Of a stretch of DNA of 64,000 bases, positions 44,505 through 52,407 are shown one piece after another. The position numbers and the translations under genes are program-made. How positions within the stretch are numbered: position 1 is the stretch's first letter; each line of letters opens with the position of its first letter. The notes under the pieces were generated by a model that searched no databases, was not told the DNA's origin, and saw only the letters and a list, made by a program, of their open reading frames with translations. The DNA comes from Anabaena sp. 4-3 (GTDB lineage: Bacteria > Cyanobacteriota > Cyanobacteriia > Cyanobacteriales > Nostocaceae), in assembly GCF_001597745.1 (NCBI RefSeq), contig NZ_LUHJ01000061.1, forward strand, positions 141,987 through 205,986. The letters are read 5' to 3'.

Positions 44505-46202
44505 TTAAGGATAAGTTTGTGTACCACAAACTCGCTCATTACGCCACAATTGATATAACTTATTAGCTGGCATCGTCAAATACAAAACATCACCTTCATT
44601 GAGGTAACTTGTTAATAAATTCCAACCGTGGAGGCTTTGACCATTGCTTTCTACATACAACGGTACAAAGTCGGCAGACATGGCTATTTCTTTGACTAAC
44701 TTACCGCAAAAAGGATGTGATGGTGTAATTAAAGTAGCAAAGGCTACCCACAGTCTATCTGCGGTGATGCCATTACCGAGAACACGCCCACCCAAAGCCG
44801 CCGCCGCAAAGGCTGGTGCTGCTAATTCTGCGGAACTGAGTACAGCCTCAAAGTCAAATACTTGTTGTGCCATCCCGGCAAAATCAGGATCAGCGTAGTG
44901 GACAATAACTGGTATTTTGGGTGCTAAACCTTTAGCTTTGAGGGCAATTTCTAAATTAGTGGCATCATTATTAGTGACAGTCAGCACAGCCGCCGCCGAG
45001 GTGACATTGCTAGTTTGCAGGATGGTGCGAAAACTAGCATCACCTTGAATTACGGGAATACCTAGCCCACGCACAGAGTTAATATATCTGTTATTCGAGT
45101 CTGTTTCAATAACTACTACTTCATAACCATTAGCATGGAGTTGCTGGACAATTCTATTACCAATACCACTTAAGCCACAGACTATATAATGATGTCGTTG
45201 TGGTACACGGGCAACATCCCAAAATTGTTTAAACCGACTACCCAAGACAAAATCGGTCAGCATGGCGTACCAAATGCCAATCACCACTGCCCCTACTAGC
45301 ATCATTACCACTGTAAAAACTTTAATACTGTTAGGAGCGTTTTCTACAACTTTGTCATTACCACCTGCGCCGGTAATCATGCCTACGGAGAAGTATAACG
45401 CATCGACTACAGACAAACTTAACTCAGTAGACATATAGGTGAGTGTAGCAGTTAAAATCACTGCCAATAGCACAATTGCACCTACTACGACTGATTGCCC
45501 ATGTTGTCGAAAATGTCGCAGACTGGTAAATATTTTCAGCAGTTTTTTAATTAAGGATCTGCGAGTGGAACGGATGCGGGGTTGGATAGCAACAATTAGG
45601 CGATCGCCTACTTTTAATTCTTCTCCCGACAGCACTGCCCCTACTAAATTTACCTCACCTTTTATGGGTAAATAATTAATCGGTATCCTGGTTGAATCTG
45701 CCCACAAATCATTTAATTTACGTCCTAACCACGGATGATATTCATTAATATATTCTTCTTGAATCGGCCAAGTTTGCTCATATAACTTAATTTGTCCAAT
45801 CGCTTGATTTCCTAAAGCTGCAAAGCTGAATAATGGTGCTGCTAAACTCACAACACTCATGCTTAAGTGGTCTGATAATGTTTGATCCAGACGTTCACCT
45901 AAGTTCGTATTATATAAACGGTTGATGATGCGAATGCGAGAGTTTAGTACCCGCGCTTGCATCATGATTGATAAATTTATTTCATCATTTGAGCTAGCGA
46001 TAACTAAGGTGTGCGCTTCATGAATTCCTGCTGCTGTTAGTGTAGCAGCTGCACATAAATTACCCACAATCACGTCGCCTGCTGCTTCGCCAGGGATGGG
46101 TTTGTGATGAATACCCACAACTAACGCTCCCTGTTGTCTGAGCAAACGAAAGATTTTATATCCAGTACGTCCTAAGCCACAAACTATAATTCTAGGTTTC
46201 AT
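44505..46202 (-). CDS. Ion-channel-like protein with two TrkA-N (RCK) domains
   Basis: A 565-residue protein. An N-terminal TrkA-N domain (IIVCGLGRTGYKIFRLL) is followed by a TrkA-C-like segment; then two membrane helices (about 232-255 and 292-313) flank a pore loop; a second TrkA-N domain (YIVCGLSGIGNRIVQQLHANG) and C-terminal part follow. This arrangement recalls K+ channels and NAD(H)-regulated K+ transport subunits. The expected filter TVGYGD is replaced by SVGMITGAGGNDK, so classical K+ selectivity is doubtful. Ligand may be a nucleotide (GxGxxG present twice). It is divergent from the secreted protein gene at 46378. Confidence 0.85.
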   Translation of the reverse strand: MKPRIIVCGLGRTGYKIFRLLRQQGALVVGIHHKPIPGEAAGDVIVGNLCAAATLTAAGIHEAHTLVIASSNDEINLSIMMQARVLNSRIRIINRLYNTNLGERLDQTLSDHLSMSVVSLAAPLFSFAALGNQAIGQIKLYEQTWPIQEEYINEYHPWLGRKLNDLWADSTRIPINYLPIKGEVNLVGAVLSGEELKVGDRLIVAIQPRIRSTRRSLIKKLLKIFTSLRHFRQHGQSVVVGAIVLLAVILTATLTYMSTELSLSVVDALYFSVGMITGAGGNDKVVENAPNSIKVFTVVMMLVGAVVIGIWYAMLTDFVLGSRFKQFWDVARVPQRHHYIVCGLSGIGNRIVQQLHANGYEVVVIETDSNNRYINSVRGLGIPVIQGDASFRTILQTSNVTSAAAVLTVTNNDATNLEIALKAKGLAPKIPVIVHYADPDFAGMAQQVFDFEAVLSSAELAAPAFAAAALGGRVLGNGITADRLWVAFATLITPSHPFCGKLVKEIAMSADFVPLYVESNGQSLHGWNLLTSYLNEGDVLYLTMPANKLYQLWRNERVCGTQTYP

Positions 46203-46377
46203 GTAACAGCAGCATTATTGATTAAAAAGGGCTGCGTATTGATTAATCAACATTGTGGCTTACTTTCCTCCAGCAAAACTGTAACTGAAGGTACGATACT
46301 TTTACAGTTAATGGCACTTTTATTTAAAGTATCGAGTCATTGTTATAGAAGTAGCTGGAATTTTAATACTTAGTTTT

Positions 46378-46875
46378 ATGAAAAAACTAACTCAAATTAT
46401 CGCTCTTGCTGGGATTTTATCTTCATTAGCTGTAGTAGGAACAATTACAACCAAAACACCTGCACAACCACAGTCACAACCAGGGCCGATTTTTACACCC
46501 AATGTGCAGTTACAGGTACAACGCACCAGGGGTAATTGTCCCAAAACTGTTGGTTTGTGGTGGATTGGGCTACCCTATGAAGGTGGCGCAGAACATACTG
46601 TGATTGCAGACACTAGAGCCTTTGCTAATGAAACAAAATTAGTACCGTCTCAAAATAAGCGGTTTGTAGAATTTGTTTCAACTCTAAACAGTAACTATGC
46701 GACTTGTGTAGGTAAAGCAAGCTCAAAAGAATATGCTTTCTACAATGTAGAATTTAAACATAAAAAAGCCTATTTTCGTGTAGATTTGCGGAATATTAAT
46801 GCACCTGCTAGCGAGATTGTCTATAAAACTGTGACAGCTTTTCGTCCTTATGTCCGGTGGGCGATCGCAGATTAA
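46378..46875 (+). CDS. Hypothetical secreted protein
   Basis: A 165-residue protein with a clear signal peptide (MKKLTQIIALAGILSSLAVV, cleavage probably after ...TPAQ). The mature part has two Cys (RGNCPKTVGLWW and NYATCVGK) that could form a disulfide, and the motif WWIGLPYEGGAEHTVIADTR. It is likely periplasmic or extracellular. I do not recognise a family. It is divergent from the channel-like gene and followed by a convergent second secreted protein gene. Confidence 0.65.
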   Translation: MKKLTQIIALAGILSSLAVVGTITTKTPAQPQSQPGPIFTPNVQLQVQRTRGNCPKTVGLWWIGLPYEGGAEHTVIADTRAFANETKLVPSQNKRFVEFVSTLNSNYATCVGKASSKEYAFYNVEFKHKKAYFRVDLRNINAPASEIVYKTVTAFRPYVRWAIAD

Positions 46876-47010
46876 TTACAGATTAATTATGGAGAGTTGA
46901 GAGTGCATAGTCTCAAGTTACAAATCTCGGATACATCCCCAACATAAAACTGTGTTACCTATCACTCTCTTTTCCCCGATATTTATGAGTATGACAATCC
47001 GTTTTATCTC

Positions 47011-47418
47011 CTATTGAATTTCACCGAAGTTAAAAATGTCATAACGTATCTCTGCTCTATCCACACCTTGAAATCTATCACCCATTCTCACAGAAGGGGC
47101 TGTTGGTTCTACCAGTGGTTGATTAACCAATAGTCTGACATTCTCATTAATTCGCCACACACCTGCATTTTCATTGGTGACAGTGAAAATGTCATTATAA
47201 TTGCTCACCAAATTTGTAGATATAGTCTGGTTGTTTTGAAAAAATGCTTGATAGTCATCTGAAATTGACCGAGTAGCGATACCAGCTAGAGGTTTGCCGG
47301 ATAATGTAAAATTATCTTGTTTTGGTGTAGCGGCTAATGCTAACTGTGGTTGTACTAAGATAGCCAGCCCAGCAACAGCTAATATGCTTTTGCAAGCATT
47401 CACAATTTTGTCAATCAT
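47011..47418 (-). CDS. Hypothetical secreted protein
   Basis: A 135-residue protein with a signal peptide (KSILAVAGLAILVQPQLALA, probably cleaved after ALAA). The mature portion is rich in Asn, Ile and Val (NNQTISTNLVSNYNDIFTV, VWRINENVRLLVNQPLV) and probably beta-rich. It has no Cys in the mature part. The function is unknown. It is convergent with the gene at 46378. Confidence 0.6.
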   Translation of the reverse strand: MIDKIVNACKSILAVAGLAILVQPQLALAATPKQDNFTLSGKPLAGIATRSISDDYQAFFQNNQTISTNLVSNYNDIFTVTNENAGVWRINENVRLLVNQPLVEPTAPSVRMGDRFQGVDRAEIRYDIFNFGEIQ

Positions 47419-47827
47419 TTTCTTATAACCTAATTATTTATTATTAGTTTTATTGTCGGTAAAAACCAAGAAATATATCTCTATCTTGAGTCGAAATAAT
47501 ATCTAGAATAAATAATTATATTCTCCAGCTTTTGTTTGAAAGAAAAACCAGTTAATTATTTGAATATACAAGTTTTTAATCTATCAAAAGAAGGTTGACA
47601 CTAATTGTTGAGCAAGCTGCTAGATAATAGACAAGGTAGAATTTTTTACCTAATCCCTAATCCCCAGCCTCCCAAGATTCTCCAACACTAAAGAACATGG
47701 GTTCTAAAGCCTAAAATGCTTGTTGGGAGATAATTTTGCGGCTTTAACCAGCAAATGAGTCTGTTACGCCGTGTTTAGAATGAAATAACTAGCAGCTGAT
47801 TCTAGACACAGGCTACAGAGGAACGCA
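47419..47827. other. Intergenic region between divergent genes
   Basis: About 410 bases, AT-rich at the left and containing a CTCCCAA...TTGGGAG inverted repeat (about 47668-47731) at the right. It should hold promoters for the secreted protein and the AAA protein. Nothing else is recognised. Confidence 0.4.
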
Positions 47828-49291
47828 ATGCTAATTTTTGAAGAACACTTTCAAGATAATCGCTGTAGCTGGGTGACACGGGATAGTTCAGAGTGTAGCC
47901 TTTACATGGAAGTGGGTCATTATGTATTTGACCACAAACGTACAGGTGATGCCTATTGGCTATCGTGGAACTCGGCGGAGTTCTTTTATGACAGAACTGA
48001 TTTTCATATTCATATAGTTTTAGAAAAAGCTGCTGGTGTAGATAATCACGGGTACGGTTTTGTCTGGGGACTGTTAGACGATCGCAATTTCTTTGAGTTT
48101 GTGATTTCTGGTCATGGTAATTATCGCATTGCTCAAGTCAAAAACGGTAACTTTATTAACTACACAGACTGGAAACGCTGCGATCGCATCCAACAGGGTG
48201 ATGCTGTAAACTTACTAGAAATCTGCCGTGTGGGTAATTTTGTCGAGTTTTACATCAACAGTACCCTTGTAGATAAGTTTCCCGCCGATAAATTAATGGA
48301 TGTCCCCGGACGAAATTTTGGTTTCGTTATCCATGACACTATCAAAATGAAAGTCCACAGCCTGATGGTAAGTGCGCCTGATACAGAAAAAGACTTCTGT
48401 GATTTTAATTCAGAACTTTATGATTCCAGGTATGAAACCAAAGCTTCTTTTATTGAGCATGAACCACCACATAATGATAGCATAGAAAAAGTGTTTGCAG
48501 ACTTACAGGCGTTAGTGGGACATGAACGCACCAAGCAGCAACTTTTTTCTTTAGCAAACTTCCTCAAAGTCCAAACTGCACGCCAAAACCGAGGACTGAA
48601 AACCGTAGAAACTTCACTACACCTGATGCTTTCCGGGCCACCAGGAACAGGTAAGACCACAATTGCGCGTTTAGTGGGGCGATTATATCAACAATTGGGC
48701 TTGCTGGAGCGTGGACACGTTGTAGAAACAGACCGTGCCGGGATTATTAGTGGATATATTGGACAAACTGCACTCAGAGTAGAAAATGCGGTGCAGCAAG
48801 CTTTAGACGGTGTATTGTTCATTGATGAAGCTCACGCTTTAGCTCCTGAAGATAGCCCGAATGACTACGGCAAAGAAGCATTGCAGATATTAATTAAACG
48901 TATGGAAGATTACCGCGATCGCTTGGCGGTAGTTATCGCCGGGTACAATGAAGAAATGGATCGTTTACTTGAATCTAACCCCGGTTTTAAATCCCGTCTG
49001 CATAGATTATTTTATCTTGATCACTACACTCCTAATCAGTTATTATTAATCTTCAAAAAATTCTGTCAAGATAATGGCTATATCCTTGATTCTTCAGCCA
49101 ATATTATCTTACAAGCCACCTTTGAACTAGCTTACGCCAACCGAGACAAAACTTTTGGTAATGGACGTTTTGCCCGTGCTTTATTTGAGCGTACAATTGA
49201 AAAACAAGCTAATCGCATTGTGCATGACATCGACAAGTTAGATAATTCTCAGTTAACTTTAATTACGGCTGAGGATTTATCGGGAAATTAA
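47828..49291 (+). CDS. CbbX/SpoVK-type AAA ATPase with N-terminal lectin-like domain
   Basis: A 487-residue fusion. Residues 1-182 are beta-rich and resemble a LamG/jelly-roll domain (FEEHFQDNRCSWVTRDSSE, GYGFVWGLLDDRNFFEFVIS, FVEFYINSTLVDKF). Residues about 222-480 form an AAA domain of the CbbX/CfxQ/SpoVK type: LVGHERTKQQLFSLANFLK, Walker A SGPPGTGKTTIARLVG (about 268-276), Walker B GVLFIDEAHAL (about 327-335), and sensor/arginine region NPGFKSRLHRLF. CbbX proteins remodel Rubisco; here the extra domain makes that role uncertain. It stands alone on the plus strand. ATPase activity is likely, the target unknown. Confidence 0.85.
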   Translation: MLIFEEHFQDNRCSWVTRDSSECSLYMEVGHYVFDHKRTGDAYWLSWNSAEFFYDRTDFHIHIVLEKAAGVDNHGYGFVWGLLDDRNFFEFVISGHGNYRIAQVKNGNFINYTDWKRCDRIQQGDAVNLLEICRVGNFVEFYINSTLVDKFPADKLMDVPGRNFGFVIHDTIKMKVHSLMVSAPDTEKDFCDFNSELYDSRYETKASFIEHEPPHNDSIEKVFADLQALVGHERTKQQLFSLANFLKVQTARQNRGLKTVETSLHLMLSGPPGTGKTTIARLVGRLYQQLGLLERGHVVETDRAGIISGYIGQTALRVENAVQQALDGVLFIDEAHALAPEDSPNDYGKEALQILIKRMEDYRDRLAVVIAGYNEEMDRLLESNPGFKSRLHRLFYLDHYTPNQLLLIFKKFCQDNGYILDSSANIILQATFELAYANRDKTFGNGRFARALFERTIEKQANRIVHDIDKLDNSQLTLITAEDLSGN

Positions 49292-49334
49292 GGGGACTGG
49301 GTAAAAGTTACGAGACTTACGCAACGTAATATCC

Positions 49335-49367
49335 AGATCCCCGACTTCTTTGAGAAGTCGGGGATCT
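49335..49367. repeat. Palindromic hairpin repeat, copy 2
   Basis: AGATCCCCGACTTCTT with GAAGTCGGGGATCT; same design as 603-635. It lies just after the AAA gene, where it could also protect the mRNA 3' end. Confidence 0.7.
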
Positions 49368-49408
49368 ATCGCATCATCATTTTATCTTTAATTATATTGA
49401 CCTAGTTA

Positions 49409-49423
49409 GTAGGGTGCGTCAGA
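49409..49423. repeat. Solitary GTAGGGTGCGTCAGA arm
   Basis: One arm identical to those at 1181 and 13263; the partner arm is absent, suggesting a decayed copy of that family. Confidence 0.6.
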
Positions 49424-49481
49424 TTAATAATCATCATTCCTAGTGCGTTAGAATTTATAAAAAAGATATTTGGTTTTACTT

Positions 49482-49898
49482 GTGTCAGCCAAAGATATTT
49501 TTCATGAATCAGTTAAAAAAGCTTTACAGAAAGAAGGATGGAGCGTTACAAGTGATCCATTAAAATTTAAATTCGGGGAAGTCAACTTCCAAATTGATTT
49601 AGGTGCAGAAAAAATCATTGCCGCAGAAAAAGGAAATGAAAAAATAGCAATTGAAATCAAAAGCTTTTTAAATCCTTCACCAATTACAGATTTTTACTCT
49701 GCTTTGGGACAATTCCTCAGTTACCGTCTAGCGTTAGCAGGATATGAACCAGAGCGAGTATTATACTTAGCAGTTCCATTGGATACTTACAAAATATTTT
49801 TTCAACTTGAATTTACTAAAACTGCGATACAACAGTATCAAGTGTTGTTAATTGTTTATGATCCAGAGAATGAGGTGATTGTAGAGTGGATAAAATAG
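49482..49898 (+). CDS. xisH: XisH-family protein
   Basis: XisH was named as a factor needed, with XisI, for excision of the fdxN element in Anabaena heterocysts. This 138-residue protein (GTG start) matches it: SAKDIFHESVKKALQKEGW, IDLGAEKIIAAEKGNEKIAI, then EIKSFLNPSPITDFYSALGQ and ERVLYLAVPLDTYKIFF. The pattern of D...ExK resembles a restriction-endonuclease-like fold, so nuclease activity is conceivable but unproven. It overlaps xisI by 13 bases, a coupled pair. No fdxN element or XisF recombinase gene is in this window, so the role here is open. Confidence 0.9.
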   Translation: MSAKDIFHESVKKALQKEGWSVTSDPLKFKFGEVNFQIDLGAEKIIAAEKGNEKIAIEIKSFLNPSPITDFYSALGQFLSYRLALAGYEPERVLYLAVPLDTYKIFFQLEFTKTAIQQYQVLLIVYDPENEVIVEWIK

Positions 49899-50221
49899 CA
49901 AAATATCAAGAATTAGTTAAAACATTGTTGACTAACTACGCCAGTGATGATGTTTCAGATAATGATGTGGAAGTGCAACTGATTTTAGACACAGAACGCA
50001 ATCATTATCAATGGATGAATGTAGGTTGGCAAGGATTTAATCGGATTTATCGATGCGTCATGCACTTTGATATTAAAGATGGTAAAATCTGGCTGCAACA
50101 GAATTTAACTGATCGCAATCCAGCAGAGGAATTAGTGATGATGGGAGTACCACGAGAGGATATTGTCCTGGGTTTACAAGCTCCTTACAAGCGTCAGTAT
50201 ACAGATTATGGTGTAGCTTAA
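49886..50221 (+). CDS. xisI: XisI-family protein
   Basis: Partner of XisH, 111 residues, GTG start inside the end of xisH. Family blocks: IAKYQELVKTLLTNYA, LDTERNHYQWMNVGW, VMHFDIKDGKIWLQQNLT, then DIVLGLQAPYKRQYTDY. The pair is widespread and multi-copy in filamentous cyanobacteria, often away from excised elements, with a gene order and overlap like a two-gene addiction or regulatory module. Its biochemical function is unknown. It ends 100 bases before the convergent ilvA gene. Confidence 0.9.
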   Translation: MDKIAKYQELVKTLLTNYASDDVSDNDVEVQLILDTERNHYQWMNVGWQGFNRIYRCVMHFDIKDGKIWLQQNLTDRNPAEELVMMGVPREDIVLGLQAPYKRQYTDYGVA

Positions 50222-50320
50222 GGCGACACCTGATATCTTCAATCTACAACAGATGCGATCGCCTTGTTGGTTATAGTCAAACTCAGCGATAATTTCAGGC
50301 GATCGCATACACTAACCCAC

Positions 50321-51832
50321 TCAACCCAAAAACAATTTATACGCCGGGTTTTGGCTTTCATCCCAATAGCGATAGCCAAGGGTATCCAGAAACGCTTGCC
50401 ATTCCTCCATTTCCTGCGGTGGGACTTGCATTCCTACTACAATGCGTCCGTAATCTGCGCCATTGTTGCGGTAATGGAACATACTAATATTCCAATTAGG
50501 ACTCATAGAGGCGACAAACTTCATTAATGCACCAGGGCGTTCGGGAAACTCAAAACGGTAGAGTAATTCATGATCAGCTAGGGGAGAATGTCCGCCAACC
50601 ATGTGGCGCAAATGCAGTTTTGTCAGTTCATCATCGGTTAAATCAAGAGTTGGGAAACCACAAGTTTCAAAGGTTTCTACCATCTTGCTTCTATCAGCAA
50701 GGTTTTGAATTTGCATCCCGACGAAAATATGGGCGATTTTCTCATCAGCAATGCGGTAGTTAAACTCTGTCAGGTTGCGTCTGCCAATACATTCACAAAA
50801 TTTATGCAGACTTCCTGGTGCTTCGGGGATGGTGACTGCAAAAATGGCTTCGCGACGTTCGCCAAATTCGGCTCGTTCCGCCACAAAGCGCAGTCTGTCA
50901 AAGTTCATATTCGCACCACAGGCGACAGCTACTAAAGTTTGTCCTTGGATTTGCTCCCGTTCTACATAAGCTTTTGCGCCAGCGATCGCCAATGCTCCCG
51001 CAGGTTCTAAAATTGAGCGTGTATCCTCAAACACATCCTTAATCGCCGCACAAGTGGCATCTGTATCTACTAAAATAATCTCATCTACATATTCCTGACA
51101 CAACCTAAAGGTTTCTTCCCCTACTTCCCTCACTGCTACCCCATCGGCAAATAAACCCACCTGCGACAACCTTACCCGCTTTCCGGCTGTTAATGACTGG
51201 TGCATCGCATCCGCATCAACGGGTTCTACACCAATAATTTTAATTTCTGGGCGGATGCGTTTGACATAAGCCGCAATTCCAGCAATTAACCCACCGCCAC
51301 CAATAGCGACAAATATGGCATGAATCGGTTGCTGATATTGGCGTAAAATTTCCATGCCAATTGTACCCTGTCCGGCAATCACATGGGGGTCATCAAAAGG
51401 ATGAATGAAGGTTAAACCTTTTTCAGCTTCAAGTTGTCGGGCGTAAGCATAGGCATCATCATAAGTATCACCATGCAAAACCACCTCGCCACCTCTGGCT
51501 TTGACTGCATCTACTTTAACTTGCGGCGTAGTCACAGGCATCACGATAATGGCTCTAGTTCCTAACCGCTTTGCACCCAAAGCCACACCTTGAGCATGGT
51601 TTCCTGCCGATGCAGCAATTACGCCTTGTGCGAGTAAATCAGGCGGTAGGTTTGCCATCTTGTTGTAAGCACCACGCAGTTTAAACGAGAATACAGACTG
51701 CATATCCTCGCGCTTCAACAAGAGTTGATTATTCAGTCTAGCAGAGAGGTTGGGGGCATACTCCAGAGGAGATTCCTGAGCAACATCATACACACGAGCC
51801 GTCAGAATTTGTACCAGGTAGTCGCAAAGCAT
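50321..51832 (-). CDS. ilvA: Threonine ammonia-lyase, biosynthetic (IlvA)
   Basis: PLP enzyme that deaminates L-threonine to 2-oxobutanoate, the first step of isoleucine synthesis, normally inhibited by isoleucine. The PLP lysine is Lys51 in QSVFSFKLRGAYNKM; other blocks are AASAGNHAQGVALGAKRLG, IGGGGLIAGIAAYVK and GVEPVDADAMHQSL. The C-terminal half (about 330-503) has two ACT-like regulatory modules (REAIFAVTIPEAPGSLHKF and YRFEFPERPGALMKFVAS), marking the long biosynthetic form. The length (503) is typical. It is divergent from the small membrane protein gene at 51845. Confidence 0.95.
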   Translation of the reverse strand: MLCDYLVQILTARVYDVAQESPLEYAPNLSARLNNQLLLKREDMQSVFSFKLRGAYNKMANLPPDLLAQGVIAASAGNHAQGVALGAKRLGTRAIIVMPVTTPQVKVDAVKARGGEVVLHGDTYDDAYAYARQLEAEKGLTFIHPFDDPHVIAGQGTIGMEILRQYQQPIHAIFVAIGGGGLIAGIAAYVKRIRPEIKIIGVEPVDADAMHQSLTAGKRVRLSQVGLFADGVAVREVGEETFRLCQEYVDEIILVDTDATCAAIKDVFEDTRSILEPAGALAIAGAKAYVEREQIQGQTLVAVACGANMNFDRLRFVAERAEFGERREAIFAVTIPEAPGSLHKFCECIGRRNLTEFNYRIADEKIAHIFVGMQIQNLADRSKMVETFETCGFPTLDLTDDELTKLHLRHMVGGHSPLADHELLYRFEFPERPGALMKFVASMSPNWNISMFHYRNNGADYGRIVVGMQVPPQEMEEWQAFLDTLGYRYWDESQNPAYKLFLG

Positions 51833-51844
51833 GGGGTAGAAGAA

Positions 51845-52048
51845 ATGAGCAATTGCTGGATAAAGATTAATTTTACGTTAAGTTTGTCCCCATGCTGTGG
51901 TGTTGATGAGCGATCGCTAGCAATTCAGGGACATAAAACATCTCTTCACCCTTGGGTAGCCCGGATATTAGGGGTGGTATATCTGTTGATTGGCAGTGTG
52001 GCGATTTTGGTCGGAATGATAGTTTTAATTGTAGCGATCGCCAATTAA
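51845..52048 (+). CDS. Small single-pass membrane protein
   Basis: A 67-residue protein with one strong C-terminal transmembrane helix (ILGVVYLLIGSVAILVGMIV) preceded by a polar N terminus (MSNCWIKINF...). Similar small proteins with a LHPWVARILG-type motif occur in cyanobacteria; function unknown. The frame is open upstream into the 5' end of the divergent ilvA gene (to 51725), but the ATG at 51845 avoids that overlap. The N-terminal residues are less certain than the membrane helix. Confidence 0.5.
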   Translation: MSNCWIKINFTLSLSPCCGVDERSLAIQGHKTSLHPWVARILGVVYLLIGSVAILVGMIVLIVAIAN

Positions 52049-52122
52049 TCACTAGCCAATCTTAAACTTATTCATAGGATGGGGGAGCGGAGGAAGCGGA
52101 GGAAAGAAACTAATGACTAATG

Positions 52123-52186
52123 TACGGGCGGGTTTACTAAGAACTTTCATGGCTATACAGATTATCGCAGCTTACCCGCCCCTACT
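52123..52186. repeat. Dispersed 60-base GGGCGGGT element, copy 1
   Basis: Starts GTACGGGCGGGTTTACTAAG and ends GCAGCTTACCCGCCCCTAC, with imperfectly inverted ends. At least 55 consecutive bases are repeated exactly, in reverse orientation, at 63944-64000, where the window cuts the copy. Both copies lie next to TAATGAC heptamer repeats. There is no ORF. Confidence 0.8.
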
Positions 52187-52243
52187 GACTAATAACTAAT
52201 TAGGACTTACGCACAAGTCACGGAATAATGAACCACGAAGAAA

Positions 52244-52300
52244 CGTTCGCGAAGCGTTCCGAAGGAAAGAACACGTTCGCGTAGCGTCTCGTAGAGAAGG
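52244..52300. repeat. CGTTCGCGnAGCGT repeat pair
   Basis: Two imperfect copies, CGTTCGCGAAGCGTTCCGAAGG (52244) and CGTTCGCGTAGCGTCTCGTA (52274), each internally palindromic (TTCGCGAA and related). They form part of the repeat-rich gap before the GTPase gene. Confidence 0.6.
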
Positions 52301-52407
52301 AAATAGGGTTTGAGAGATATTTTGCATAAGTCCTGCTAATGACTAATGACTAATGACTAGAGTGAAAATGGCAATATCAGCAATCTAACAAAAGCAGGTA
52401 TGAGATT

